Shown here: positions 28,173 through 36,528 of the stretch, piece after piece
Numbering within the stretch: position 1 is the stretch's first letter
How the letters are laid out: each line of letters opens with the position of its first letter
Source of the DNA: REEB506 sp049317545
Lineage (GTDB): Bacteria; Pseudomonadota; Alphaproteobacteria; Caulobacterales; Aquidulcibacteraceae
NCBI GenBank assembly: GCA_049317545.1
Contig: JBMOIB010000012.1
Coordinates: forward strand, 1-39,592
Direction of reading: 5' to 3'
DNA: 39,592 nucleotides
Program-made: the position numbers and the translations under genes
Notes under the pieces: generated by a model
The model's database searches: none
The model's input: the letters and a program-made list of their open reading frames with translations, nothing else
Told to the model about the DNA's origin: nothing

Positions 28173-29027
28173 TCAGGCGAGCACGCAGCGCCCGTTCTTG
28201 ATCACAGTGACGTTGCGCTCCGCCACACTCGCCTCGAAGGAGACGACATTGCCGTCTTTCCACATCCGCGTGACGATCGTTTCGCCGGGAAAGACGGGCG
28301 AGGAGAATCGCACGTCGAAGTTCTTGATACGGGATGGATCGTAGTCCGCGTAGGTCTGCAGCACAGCCCGGCATGTGACGCCGTAGGAGCAGAGACCGTG
28401 CAGGATGGGCCGGGGAAAGCCGGCCATGCGGGCGACGTTGGGATCGCTGTGCAGCGGATTGCGATCGCCGGAGAGCCGATAGATCAGCGCCTGGTCGGGC
28501 CGCGTGGCGATGGCGAGTTCGGAATCGTGCGGGCGGGTCGGCGTCGGATGCGGTTCGGGCGCGCCCTCGGACGGGCCGCCGAAGCCGCCGTCGCCGCGGG
28601 CGAACGTCGACGAGACAAGGGTGGCGAGCTTGTCGCCTGAAACCGCATCGGAAATCACAGTCTCGGAATAGATGACGGCGCCTTTGTCTTTACCCTTGTC
28701 GTAAGCGCCAAGGACGCGAACCGCAGCCTTGATCGAGCCTTCGCTTGGCAAAGGCTTGTGCATTTCGAGCTTTTGCTCGCCGTGGACCACCATGAGGTAA
28801 TTGATGCCCATGCGTCCGGTCATGGCCCCGGCGCCCCAGGCGATCACGGTAGTCATGGTTGGCAGCGCCTTGAGGCCGTTTTCATAGACGAACGGCAGCT
28901 CTTTTTCGTTCATCGGGTCGGCGCCCATGCCGACGCCGAGGGCGTAGAGCATGGTCTCGCGATCGGTGTAGCGGGCCGTGAAATCGTCCGACGAAAGCGA
29001 AAGAATCTCAGGATATTGGATGGGCAT
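28173..29027 (-). CDS. MaoC-type double-hotdog enoyl-CoA hydratase 2
   Basis: 284 residues, two hotdog modules. The N-terminal part begins FTARYTDRETMLYALGVGMGADP, and the C-terminal module has the hydratase-2 motif YRLSGDRNPLHSDPNVARMAGFPRPILHG with the Asp/His pair. This layout matches the (R)-specific enoyl-CoA hydratase 2 domain of peroxisomal multifunctional enzymes. ATG 29027 follows GGGAGGACGTCG; the in-frame ATG at 29060 is less likely. It lies 26 bp upstream of the DUF885 gene and may be cotranscribed with it. Confidence 0.87.
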   Translation of the reverse strand: MPIQYPEILSLSSDDFTARYTDRETMLYALGVGMGADPMNEKELPFVYENGLKALPTMTTVIAWGAGAMTGRMGINYLMVVHGEQKLEMHKPLPSEGSIKAAVRVLGAYDKGKDKGAVIYSETVISDAVSGDKLATLVSSTFARGDGGFGGPSEGAPEPHPTPTRPHDSELAIATRPDQALIYRLSGDRNPLHSDPNVARMAGFPRPILHGLCSYGVTCRAVLQTYADYDPSRIKNFDVRFSSPVFPGETIVTRMWKDGNVVSFEASVAERNVTVIKNGRCVLA

Positions 29028-29102
29028 CGACGTCCTCCCGACTTTTCCCCTATTGGACATTGCCGCGCGCCGCGGCGCAAGGCGGCCAAGCCCTGTTGCC
29101 GT

Positions 29103-29157
29103 GCGCGCTCTTTCGTGGTTAGAGCGCGCCGAATTGAGCGGCGACGATGCGTCGTCG
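29103..29157 (+). promoter_or_regulatory. Two tandem hairpins in the sapC leader
   Basis: GCGCGCTCT (29103-29111) pairs perfectly with AGAGCGCGC (29121-29129) around a nine-base loop. Twelve bases later CGACGA (29142-29147) pairs with TCGTCG (29152-29157) around TGCG. Both lie 24-78 bp ahead of the sapC ATG, in the 153-bp divergent region shared with the hydratase gene. They could be an operator, or mRNA structures controlling sapC; no U-run follows either. Confidence 0.4.
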
Positions 29158-29180
29158 ACAGGGGCGTCCAGGAGTAGTCA

Positions 29181-29987
29181 ATGAGCGCTGGTTCTGAAGA
29201 GCCGCAACTGAGCGGCAGCGTGATGTTCTACCACCAGCCCGAGCCGCTTTCGCTTGAGCGCCATGCGCGCCTTGGCGTCAAGCGCGTCGACGCGCCGTTC
29301 CTATTCCTGCTGCAGTCGCATGTCGTGCCGATCACGGTCAACGAGTTCGGCGTCGCGGCGGCCAGCTATCCGGTGATCTTCGCCGGCCCGGAAAAGACCC
29401 CGCTCGCCGTCATGGGCGCCCGCGCCGGCGACAATGTGTTCGTCGGCCTGAATGGCGAAGTCGATCCGGAGGCCTATCTCCCCGCGTTCGCGCGCCGCTA
29501 TCCGTTCGTGTTCGCCGCCGACCCGGGCTCCGACCGGCTCCTGGTGTGCATCGACCGCGCCGCGCCGATGATCGGCGAACAGCCGGACGTGCCGTTCTTC
29601 GAAGGCGAACAGCCGTCCCGCTACACGCAGGACGCCATTGAGTTCTGCACCGAGTTCGAGCGTCACCGCCGCAACACGGAAGAGTTCACGAAAATCCTCT
29701 CCGAGCTCGACCTGTTCGAAGAAAAGACCGTGACGCTCACCGGCCGCAACCCGGACGGTTCAGATGCGCCGCCGCAAAAGGTCGCCGACTACTACGCCAT
29801 CTCGGAAGAGAAGCTGAACGCGCTGTCGGCCGACGCCTTCCTGCGTCTGCGCGACCAGGGCGTCCTCGGCCCGACCTACGCGCACCTCGTGTCTCTGCTG
29901 CTGTGGCCGAAGATCATCCAGCGCGCCCTGATGCGTGCGGAATCGATGGCGCAAGCCGACATGCGCGCGTCGACCCCGCTCGCTTAA
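29181..29987 (+). CDS. SapC family protein
   Basis: 268 residues, named after the Campylobacter S-layer locus protein and common in Alphaproteobacteria. Visible: MFYHQPEPLSLERHARLGVK, FLLQSHVVPITVNEFGVAAASYPVIF, AVMGARAGDNVFVGLNGEVDPEAYLPAFARRYPF and FFEGEQPSRYTQDAIEFCTEF, all typical. Its biochemical role is unknown. AGGAG lies eight bases before the ATG. A strong intrinsic terminator follows. Usually linked to surface-layer or envelope functions, but no S-layer gene is nearby here. Confidence 0.92.
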   Translation: MSAGSEEPQLSGSVMFYHQPEPLSLERHARLGVKRVDAPFLFLLQSHVVPITVNEFGVAAASYPVIFAGPEKTPLAVMGARAGDNVFVGLNGEVDPEAYLPAFARRYPFVFAADPGSDRLLVCIDRAAPMIGEQPDVPFFEGEQPSRYTQDAIEFCTEFERHRRNTEEFTKILSELDLFEEKTVTLTGRNPDGSDAPPQKVADYYAISEEKLNALSADAFLRLRDQGVLGPTYAHLVSLLLWPKIIQRALMRAESMAQADMRASTPLA

Positions 29988-30017
29988 GAGCAGCGCACCT
30001 AGAAAGTTCAATGAGAG

Positions 30018-30053
30018 CCCGTCGCGCCGAATGGTGCGGCGGGTTTCTTTTTG
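30018..30053 (+). terminator. Intrinsic terminator of sapC
   Basis: CCCGTCGCGCC (30018-30028) pairs over 11 positions (with two G-T pairs) with GGTGCGGCGGG (30033-30043) around a GAAT loop, followed by TTTCTTTTT. It begins 31 bases after the sapC stop. This is the clearest rho-independent terminator in the window. Confidence 0.85.
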
Positions 30054-30077
30054 TTGGCAGGAGCCGTTGGCCCAACG

Positions 30078-30527
30078 TCAGCGGCGCGCCATCACGGTGC
30101 GCGTGATGAGCGCCATGACCATCTCGCCGCTCTGGTCGAGCACTTCGTGGCTGGCGAGCAAGAGGCCGCGATCCTCCGACACCATCTGCTTCGACACGAA
30201 GGTCAGGCGCACGCTGAGCACGTCGCCGGCATGGGCTGTCTTGTACCAGCGCAGCGCGTCCTGGCCGAGGCGGGCGAGAACCGGCCAGTCCTTGGTTTCC
30301 TCCCAAAGCATCCGCGACCACAGTGCAAAGACGTGCGCCTGGGCCGCCGGCGGCGCCTCAGCGTCCGGCGTCGCAGCGCCGAGCGGCAAATGCGGCGCGA
30401 ACCGATCGTGGAAAAGGCGGATGTCCTCGCCAGTGACGTGGGCGGCCCCGAATACGTGCACGTAGCCGAGGGGAATGTCGTCAAACAGCCAGGATTGCCC
30501 GCGCGGGGCGGCGCGCTTCAAGCTCAT
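30078..30527 (-). CDS. MaoC-like acyl dehydratase
   Basis: 149 residues, a single hotdog. FDDIPLGYVHVFGAAHVTGEDIRLFHDRFAPHLP is the N-terminal hydratase-type element; WYKTAHAGDVLSVRLTFVSKQMV and LASHEVLDQSGEMVMALITRTVM are the C-terminal strands. The classical D-x-N-P-x-H motif is replaced by FHDRFAPHLP, so substrate or activity may differ. The start overlaps the stop of the upstream oxidoreductase gene by 4 bp, so the two are translationally coupled and probably act on one pathway. Confidence 0.78.
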   Translation of the reverse strand: MSLKRAAPRGQSWLFDDIPLGYVHVFGAAHVTGEDIRLFHDRFAPHLPLGAATPDAEAPPAAQAHVFALWSRMLWEETKDWPVLARLGQDALRWYKTAHAGDVLSVRLTFVSKQMVSEDRGLLLASHEVLDQSGEMVMALITRTVMARR

Positions 30528-31555
30528 CCGGCCCCCTCCGGCGGCGGGGAAACCTCGATCAGCAGCTTGCCGTCATGGTCGCCGGTGAACAGGCGCTTGA
30601 CGGCCAGCGGCGCGTTTTCAAGGCCCTTTTCGACATGGACCTTGTACTTGATGCGTCCCGACGCGACCCAGGGGATGAGGTCGCTCATGGCTTCGGCCGC
30701 GCGATCCAGATAGTCGATCACGATAAAGCCCTGCACCTTGATGCGGTGCATCAGGATGCTGGTGAAGTGCGCCGGCCCCGGGACGTTGCCGTCGGCATTG
30801 TAGGTCGAGATCATGCCGCACAGCGCCATGCGCGAGAAGTTGTTCATTCGGGCCATGACGGCATCCATGATCGCGCCGCCGACGTTTTCGAAGTTCACAT
30901 CGATTCCATTCGGGCAGAGCCGGTCGAGCGCCGCGCCGACGTCTTCGGTCTTGTAATTGATCGCGCCGTCGAACCCGAGGTCGTCGACGATCCAGCGGGC
31001 CTTGGCGTCCGAGCCGACGATGCCGATGACGCGCGCGCCTTTGATCTTGGCGATCTGGCCGACGATCGAGCCGACTGCGCCGGCGGCGGCGGAGACGACG
31101 ACCGTCTCGCCCGGCTTCGGCTGGCCGATGTCGAGGAGGCCGAAATAGGCCGTGATCCCTGTGGCGCCGAGCGCCGACATGAAAGCCGTCAACGGCAGGC
31201 CCGGCAATTGCGGCACGACGCGCGCGACGCCCGGCGCGCAGATCTCATAATCCTGCCAGCCGCCCAGTCCCGGCAGAACCGCCGCGCCAACGGGGATCGC
31301 CGGGTCGCGGCTCTCTTCGACGATGCCGAGCGTGCCGCCGCGCATCACCGCGCCGAGTTCGACCGGCGGCAGGTACTGGTCCATGTCGCTCATCCAGATC
31401 CGGTTGGTCGGATCGAGCGAGAGGTAGACGTTGCGCACCAGCACTTCGCCCTCGGCGAGCGCGCGCACCGGCTGCTGCTCGAGCCGCAAATCGTCTGGGC
31501 CGATATCGCCGGTCGGGCGGCGGGCAAGCCGCCATTGGCGGTTCATTCGCGTCAT
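30524..31555 (-). CDS. NADP-dependent enone oxidoreductase (prostaglandin reductase/CurA type)
   Basis: 343 residues, zinc-independent MDR superfamily. Visible: RMNRQWRLARRPTGDIGPDDLRL, VLVRNVYLSLDPTNRIWMSD, the Rossmann motif VSAAAGAVGSIVGQIAKIKGARVIGIVGS, FENVGGAIMDAVMARMN and GKLLIEVSPPPEGAG. It reduces alpha,beta-unsaturated ketones or enals with NADPH. Start ATG 31555 has GAGGAGCACC upstream; the in-frame ATG at 31630 is less likely. It overlaps the MaoC-like gene by 4 bp; a reductase plus hydratase pair suggests processing of an unsaturated acyl or carbonyl compound. Confidence 0.9.
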   Translation of the reverse strand: MTRMNRQWRLARRPTGDIGPDDLRLEQQPVRALAEGEVLVRNVYLSLDPTNRIWMSDMDQYLPPVELGAVMRGGTLGIVEESRDPAIPVGAAVLPGLGGWQDYEICAPGVARVVPQLPGLPLTAFMSALGATGITAYFGLLDIGQPKPGETVVVSAAAGAVGSIVGQIAKIKGARVIGIVGSDAKARWIVDDLGFDGAINYKTEDVGAALDRLCPNGIDVNFENVGGAIMDAVMARMNNFSRMALCGMISTYNADGNVPGPAHFTSILMHRIKVQGFIVIDYLDRAAEAMSDLIPWVASGRIKYKVHVEKGLENAPLAVKRLFTGDHDGKLLIEVSPPPEGAG

Positions 31556-32111
31556 GCTTGGTGCTCCTCGGGAGGATAAGGTGCACTTGGCCGGCGATGA
31601 GGGGAAGGGGGCGCCGTCGGCCCGCATCACGACGGTCAGGTCTCAGTTTGCGGCGTCACAACGCGAGGACATCGGGAACGGCGGCTCTTGCGCTTCTCCG
31701 CCGGTCGCAATATTGCGCCGGGCAGGCCGGGTTTGGCCCAAAGCGGTCTTCCAGCTTGACTGCGATTTTGGTTGGTGGATCGTCGCGCAAGTATCTTCGA
31801 ACACGACGATTTCCGTCCGCCCCGTGTGGCAGACAGAAACCAAGACCGCAGCCGGGCGCGCGCCTTCATTAGCGCCCAGCGACGCGACAGCCGTATGGCC
31901 CGTGCGCTCGATCCATCGAGATAGGCATACCCGGAGTATCTGACCGCTGCTGGTGACGCGGAAGTCGAATTTCGGTCTTCGCCGTACCTCCGCGGCGATG
32001 CCCATTGGGCGACCTCTGGTCTGGCGGCGGTGAGGCAGCCGAACGACTGGACTGAGGTGACCCTGCCATCTGCCGATCGCAGCCAACCTGGTCAATTGCA
32101 GACATCCGATC
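31556..32111. other. Gene-free, lower-GC stretch
   Basis: About 555 bp with no supported gene. The base composition drops below that of the surrounding genes, and all long frames on both strands lack ribosome binding sites and have erratic composition with Trp/Cys/Ser-rich translations. The start is the promoter region of the oxidoreductase. I saw no insertion-sequence ends or tRNA. Confidence 0.5.
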
Positions 32112-32708
32112 TCAGTCTGACTGAATGAACTCTGAGCGGCCATTTGTCAGTTGGTAGAACCCGTCCTGTGGCGCCGGGAGCTGTAGCATGTCTTGCTTTG
32201 GTAGTTGCTCGTACGAACCGCGAATTAGCCTGCTCGTTAGTCCATGTGTCACCACGATAGCCGGAGCGCGGGCCTCCCGCAGCCAAGCCGTCACGCGGGC
32301 GTACGCATCTTCGAACGTTTCTCCATCGGGAGAGCGAAAATACCAATCGTGAGGTCGGCTCCCCTTCAGTGCATCTGGGAACTCCGAGTCGATTTCATAC
32401 ATCGACATTCCGTCCCAACACCCCAGCGAAACTTCTGCAATGCGCTGTTCAATCTGGATGTCCAATTTCACATACTCGGAAATGAGTGAGGCGGTCTCCC
32501 GTGCTCGGCCAAGCGGACTGACGTACGCGCGAACTGGCGCCGCCGAGTTAAGCATCACGGCAAGCCTTCTGCCCGCCGATTGCGCCTGCTCGCGACCACG
32601 AGATGTCAACGGCGAATCTTTGGCCCCCTGGAAGCGACCTGTGCTGTTCCATCCGGTTTCTCCGTGACGAACCAAAAGCAAGGCGGGCCCACTTCCTGAA
32701 AGGATCAT
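32112..32708 (-). CDS. Histidine phosphatase family protein
   Basis: 198 residues, phosphoglycerate-mutase-like. RHGETGWN with the phospho-accepting His15, SPLGRARETA (second arginine), EVSLGCWDG, the acid in SPDGETFEDAYARV, and the second histidine His155 in VVTHGLTSRLIRG. The core residues of an active acid phosphatase are all present. GGAGA lies ahead of the ATG at 32708. The gene lies in a stretch clearly less GC-rich than its neighbours and has no cotranscribed partner, which suggests recent acquisition. Substrate unknown. Confidence 0.88.
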   Translation of the reverse strand: MILSGSGPALLLVRHGETGWNSTGRFQGAKDSPLTSRGREQAQSAGRRLAVMLNSAAPVRAYVSPLGRARETASLISEYVKLDIQIEQRIAEVSLGCWDGMSMYEIDSEFPDALKGSRPHDWYFRSPDGETFEDAYARVTAWLREARAPAIVVTHGLTSRLIRGSYEQLPKQDMLQLPAPQDGFYQLTNGRSEFIQSD

Positions 32709-32960
32709 GCGCTCTGTCTCCGATCATCTCTTTAGCCGCCGTCAAGCGCTGCGTGTTTCGGGCTCGCCGCTGTTTAGGTTCAATGTCGCCTTTCGGCGAA
32801 AACCTTCCCGTCGCATCCGCGCCAACGACCATCGGCTTTAGGTCTGTTTCCAGCCTTGCGCGCACGACCGCTATTTCCAACTGAAACGTCCCGTCCCCGC
32901 CGCCGATCTGTCGCCGACCCGCGGGCCGTGTTAGCATTTTTTTGAAAACGGGAGGGTCCG

Positions 32961-33893
32961 ATGCGCGCAGGACGAGGTTTGGGTACGTTCGTGCGAGGCT
33001 TCGTCGCCGCGCTGAGCCTCGGCGCGCTGGCCGTGAGCCCCGCCACGGCGGCCGGCGGCGGCGGGGGCGGGTCGATGGGGCCGTCTGCGCCGATGGGCGC
33101 GCAGGTCGATCCCGCCAAATCCTATCGCGAGGGGGTCGCGGCGCTTGAGGCGAACGATTACCGCAAGGCGGCGTCGCGCTTCCGCGATGTCTTGGGCGTC
33201 GCGCCAGCCGATCCGACCGTGAATTATCTCCTGGCGCTGGCGCTGATCGGCGGCGGCGACGAAAAGGGCGCGCGCAAGCCGCTGGAAAAGTCCGTCAAGG
33301 GCCCCGACGGCCCGGCCGACGCGTTCCGGCAATTGGGCCTGATCTATCTCGCCGCCGGCGAGGCCGACAAAGCCAAGGCCGCGCTCGCGTCGCTCGAACA
33401 GCGCCTCAGCGCCTGCGATGCGACGTGCGACGCCAAAAAGCGCGCCGCGCTCGAAGCCGCCCGCAATGGTTTGGCGCAAGCGCTCTCCGGCGCCCCGGCA
33501 GCCGCGCCGTCGAATTGGACGCCGCCTGGCGATGCGGAAGGTCGGCAATCGTACGCTGCGGCCGTCGGGTTGATCCAAGGCGGACATTGGCCCGAGGCGC
33601 TTGGCGCGCTCGAGCGCGCGCAAACCGCCGTTGGGCCGCATCCGGACGTATTGAATTACCTCGGGTTCGTCAGCCGCAAGCTCGGCCGGTTCGACGACGC
33701 GGAGCGCTATTACGCCGCCGCTTTGCGGATCGATCCCGACCACCTCGGCGCCACCGAATATCTCGGCGAGCTATATCTGCAGCTTGGCCGCAAAGTCGAA
33801 GCGCGCGCGCAACTGGCCAAGCTCGATCGGCTGTGCCCGTTCGGCTGCGTGCAGCGCGAGGAGCTCGCCCGCTGGATCGTCGCCTCCAACTGA
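32961..33893 (+). CDS. Secreted TPR-repeat protein
   Basis: 310 residues. Signal sequence (FVRGFVAALSLGALAVSPATA), a Gly-rich linker, then at least five tetratricopeptide-like helix pairs: SYREGVAALEANDYRKAASRF, ADAFRQLGLIYLAAGEADKAK, YAAAVGLIQGGHWPEALGALE, PDVLNYLGFVSRKLGRFDDAERYYA and LGATEYLGELYLQLGRKVEARA. It ends LCPFGCVQREELARWI with a C-x3-C pair, and has another pair at CDATCD (about 153-157). TPRs mediate protein-protein contacts, here in the periplasm. GGGAGG precedes the ATG. The 3' end overlaps the cytochrome gene. Confidence 0.85.
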   Translation: MRAGRGLGTFVRGFVAALSLGALAVSPATAAGGGGGGSMGPSAPMGAQVDPAKSYREGVAALEANDYRKAASRFRDVLGVAPADPTVNYLLALALIGGGDEKGARKPLEKSVKGPDGPADAFRQLGLIYLAAGEADKAKAALASLEQRLSACDATCDAKKRAALEAARNGLAQALSGAPAAAPSNWTPPGDAEGRQSYAAAVGLIQGGHWPEALGALERAQTAVGPHPDVLNYLGFVSRKLGRFDDAERYYAAALRIDPDHLGATEYLGELYLQLGRKVEARAQLAKLDRLCPFGCVQREELARWIVASN

Positions 33894-34816
33894 TCGGCGC
33901 GCTCGTCGCGGCCGCAAGCCTGATCGCTGCAGCGCCGCCGCCGATGGCGCCGCTGATCCTGCAAGAGCAGGTCTGGCTGGCGCCGGGCGCTGATCCCGCG
34001 CGGTCGCTGACGCATGCGCCCGTCGAATGCCTCGCGGCGTCGACGCCGCAGATCGAGGCGGGACGCGCCTTGTTCCGGGCGCCGACGATCTTGGGCGGGC
34101 CGGCGGCGCGGGCGGGTCTGTCGTGCGCGGCTTGTCATGCGCAAGGACGGGTCAACAACCGTTTCTTCTTGCCGGAACTGACCGACCGCGCCGGCGCGGC
34201 TGACGTCACGTCCGAATGGGCGAGCGCAGTGCGCGGCGACGGCGTGATGAACCCGATCCCCATCCCCGATCTTGCAGGCGCCGGGTCGCGATCGGCGTAC
34301 GGAGCGACGCGCGAACCTGACCTCGCGCGCTTCATCCGCGGCGTTGTCGTCGACGAGTTTCAGGGGCGCGACGATCCCGCCCGGCTCGCCGCGTTGACCG
34401 CCTATGTGGCTGCGTTGCGCGCGCCGTGCCCGGCGGACGAGCGCGCGATCGCGGTCAAGGATGCGCTGGACGACGTCCGTCGCGCCGTTGCGGCGGCCGC
34501 GGCGGTCGAGGATCCCGCGCTCGCCGGATCGACGCTGCTCGCCGCCCAGCATTTGATTGGGCTCATCGTCGAGCGATTGCCGGCAGCCGAATTCCCGCGC
34601 GAGCGCAGCGCGCTCGCCGCATTGGCCGGCGATCTCGGGGCATTGCGCGCGCTCGACGGTCGCGCGGCGACAATCGCGTCGGAAGCGCCAGGATGGCGCG
34701 CACGTTTCGATGCTGTCGCTTCGCGGGTCGAGCGGCGCGCGGGGGCGACGTACTTTGACGCTCGCCGCCTGCGCCATTCGTTCGAGAGCCAACGCAACGG
34801 GCTTGCCGGCCGATAG
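33833..34816 (+). CDS. Monoheme c-type cytochrome, start uncertain
   Basis: About 327 residues from GTG 33833. A signal sequence LIGALVAAASLIAAAPPP follows an Arg-rich stretch. One heme-binding motif CAACH sits in LSCAACHAQGRVNN; a possible Met ligand is in GVMNPIPIPDL. The next part, DLARFIRGVVVDEFQGRDD and LAALTAYVAALR, is a normal cytochrome c end. The C-terminal 130 residues are Ala/Arg-rich helical and unassigned. The start is unclear: GTG 33833 has no good ribosome binding site, whereas CTG 33872 follows GAGGAG by eight bases and gives a neat signal peptide (LDRRLQLIGALVAAASLIAA). Both lie inside the TPR gene, so the two are coupled. Confidence 0.75.
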   Translation: MPVRLRAARGARPLDRRLQLIGALVAAASLIAAAPPPMAPLILQEQVWLAPGADPARSLTHAPVECLAASTPQIEAGRALFRAPTILGGPAARAGLSCAACHAQGRVNNRFFLPELTDRAGAADVTSEWASAVRGDGVMNPIPIPDLAGAGSRSAYGATREPDLARFIRGVVVDEFQGRDDPARLAALTAYVAALRAPCPADERAIAVKDALDDVRRAVAAAAAVEDPALAGSTLLAAQHLIGLIVERLPAAEFPRERSALAALAGDLGALRALDGRAATIASEAPGWRARFDAVASRVERRAGATYFDARRLRHSFESQRNGLAGR

Positions 34817-34838
34817 GCGCTCTGAGACGGTGCGCGTC

Positions 34839-35765
34839 ATGACCGTCGCGCTCTTCACCCATCCCGCCATGCTTTCTCATGGCGTCCCGCCGGGACACCC
34901 GGAGCGGCCCGAGCGCCTTGCGGCGGTTCTGGCCGCGCTGGACGACCTAACGCTCGACCGGCGCGAGGCCCCGCTGGCGGCGCGCGCGCACATCGCGCGT
35001 GTGCACCCTGAGGTCTACCTGGACGCGCTCGAAGCGGCTTTCCCCGGGACGGGCGAGGGGCTAACGGCGGTCGACGCAGACACCTTCCTCACCGAAGGCA
35101 CGCGCGAAGCCGCGTTTCGCGCTGCGGGCGCGGTCGTCGCGGCGGTCGACCATGTGCGCGGCGGCGGCGCCGAAACGGCCTTTTGCGCCGTGCGCCCGCC
35201 CGGCCACCACGCCGAGCCGGCGCAATCGATGGGCTTTTGCATCTTCAACAACATCGCGATCGGCGCGCTGCATGCCCTCGAGGCGCATGGCCTGGCGCGC
35301 GTGGCGGTGGTGGATTTCGACGTCCACCACGGCAATGGCACGCAGGCGGTGGCGATGAAGGAGCCGCGGCTGTTCTTCGCCTCGACCCACCAAAGTCCGC
35401 TCTATCCCGGCACCGGACAGGCCGAGGATCGCGGGCCGGCGGACAATGTGGTCAACGCGCCGCTGCCGCCAGGGGCCGACGGCGTCGTCTGGCGGCGGGC
35501 GATGGAGCGCATTGTCCTCCCGGCGCTCGACGCCTTCGCGCCGGACATGATTTTCGTTTCGGCCGGGTTTGACGCTCACCGGGCCGACCCGCTGGCCAAC
35601 ATGGCCCTCGACGAGACCGACTACGCCTGGGCGGCCCAAGCGCTGCGCGCCATCGCCGCGCAACGGTGCAGAGGACATGTTGTCTCAGCCTTGGAGGGCG
35701 GCTACGACTTGACCGCTCTTGGGAAATCGTCCGCGGCCTTCGTGCGCGCGCTGGGCGCATCCTAG
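34839..35765 (+). CDS. Histone deacetylase-family amidohydrolase
   Basis: 308 residues, arginase/deacetylase fold. The active site is complete: PPGHHAE (His123, His124), GFCIFNNIA, zinc ligands Asp161 and His163 in VVDFDVHHGNGTQ, and Asp245 in VSAGFDAH. EGGYDL closes the domain. Bacterial members remove acetyl groups from polyamines or other small amines, and some act on proteins. In Alphaproteobacteria this gene often lies near xseB, as here (xseB is 1.5 kb downstream). ATG 34839 starts the family-standard MTVALFTHPA. Confidence 0.9.
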   Translation: MTVALFTHPAMLSHGVPPGHPERPERLAAVLAALDDLTLDRREAPLAARAHIARVHPEVYLDALEAAFPGTGEGLTAVDADTFLTEGTREAAFRAAGAVVAAVDHVRGGGAETAFCAVRPPGHHAEPAQSMGFCIFNNIAIGALHALEAHGLARVAVVDFDVHHGNGTQAVAMKEPRLFFASTHQSPLYPGTGQAEDRGPADNVVNAPLPPGADGVVWRRAMERIVLPALDAFAPDMIFVSAGFDAHRADPLANMALDETDYAWAAQALRAIAAQRCRGHVVSALEGGYDLTALGKSSAAFVRALGAS

Positions 35766-35858
35766 AGGGCGCGGCCTGCCTGGGCGGCGGGTCGTAGGGG
35801 CGGCATCCCGGGCGCTGGGCGGATTGCGCGGGATTGGGCGAAGGGGCGACGGCGTTCC

Positions 35859-36449
35859 ATGGAGCGCGAAGTCACACGATCCCACACGGGCGCGATTCAC
35901 ATCGTTCGCCATGGCCGGCCTGCGCTTGATCGGACGGTCAAGCTCGATTGGCGCGCCTTCCGCGAGTGGTGGAAGGCCTATGACGAGGGCGGCTTGGCGA
36001 CCGATCAGGCGCCGCCGCAGGCCCTTCGCGACGCCGCCGACCGGTCTGACGTGCTCTATTCCAGCACGCTGAGACGCTCGATCGAGACCGCTGCGGCCGT
36101 GGCCGGCGCGCGTCCGGTCATCCAAGACCCGGTCTTCGTCGAGGCGCCGTTGCCGCCGCCGCGGATCCCAGGCAAGCGCTCGCCGGATGCTTGGGGCGTG
36201 TGGTCGCGGGCCGCGTGGTGGATGGGCGACAGCAAGGAAATGGAAAGTCGTGAAGCTGCCGAACTGCGTGCGGAAGCCGCGGTCGCCACGCTGACGGCGC
36301 GCGCTCTGCGCGGCGAGACTGTGATGCTGCTCGCGCACGGCTGGTTCAATCGCATGATGCGCCCGGTCCTGCGCGCGCAAGGCTGGCGTTGCGTCAGGGA
36401 CGGCGGTGACGGCTACTGGTCGTTCCGGACGTATGAAAAGAGATCTTGA
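35859..36449 (+). CDS. Histidine phosphatase family protein (second copy)
   Basis: 196 residues. HIVRHGRPALDR with His18, SSTLRRSIETAA, and a second histidine His160 in VMLLAHGWFNRMMRPVL. RHGRP lacks the usual Glu of RHGE, and the overall length and the LPPPRIPGKRSPDAWGVW segment differ from the first copy at 32112, so the two are distant members rather than a recent duplication. GC content is that of the host. Substrate unknown. Confidence 0.82.
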   Translation: MEREVTRSHTGAIHIVRHGRPALDRTVKLDWRAFREWWKAYDEGGLATDQAPPQALRDAADRSDVLYSSTLRRSIETAAAVAGARPVIQDPVFVEAPLPPPRIPGKRSPDAWGVWSRAAWWMGDSKEMESREAAELRAEAAVATLTARALRGETVMLLAHGWFNRMMRPVLRAQGWRCVRDGGDGYWSFRTYEKRS

Positions 36450-36528
36450 TGGCCGCTATCGGCGTTTGACGGCCGCCCGGCGCGATCGTTACGGTCCCGC
36501 CCCACAACTAGAGAGGGAGCAATCGCCT

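Noticed and set aside
31643..32143. 166-codon minus-strand frame in the low-GC stretch
   Set aside because: Overlaps the start region of no real promoter and the end of the phosphatase gene, lacks a ribosome binding site and has an erratic composition.
32548..32937. Minus-strand frame upstream of and overlapping the phosphatase
   Set aside because: Overlaps the well-supported phosphatase gene in another frame and shows no domain.
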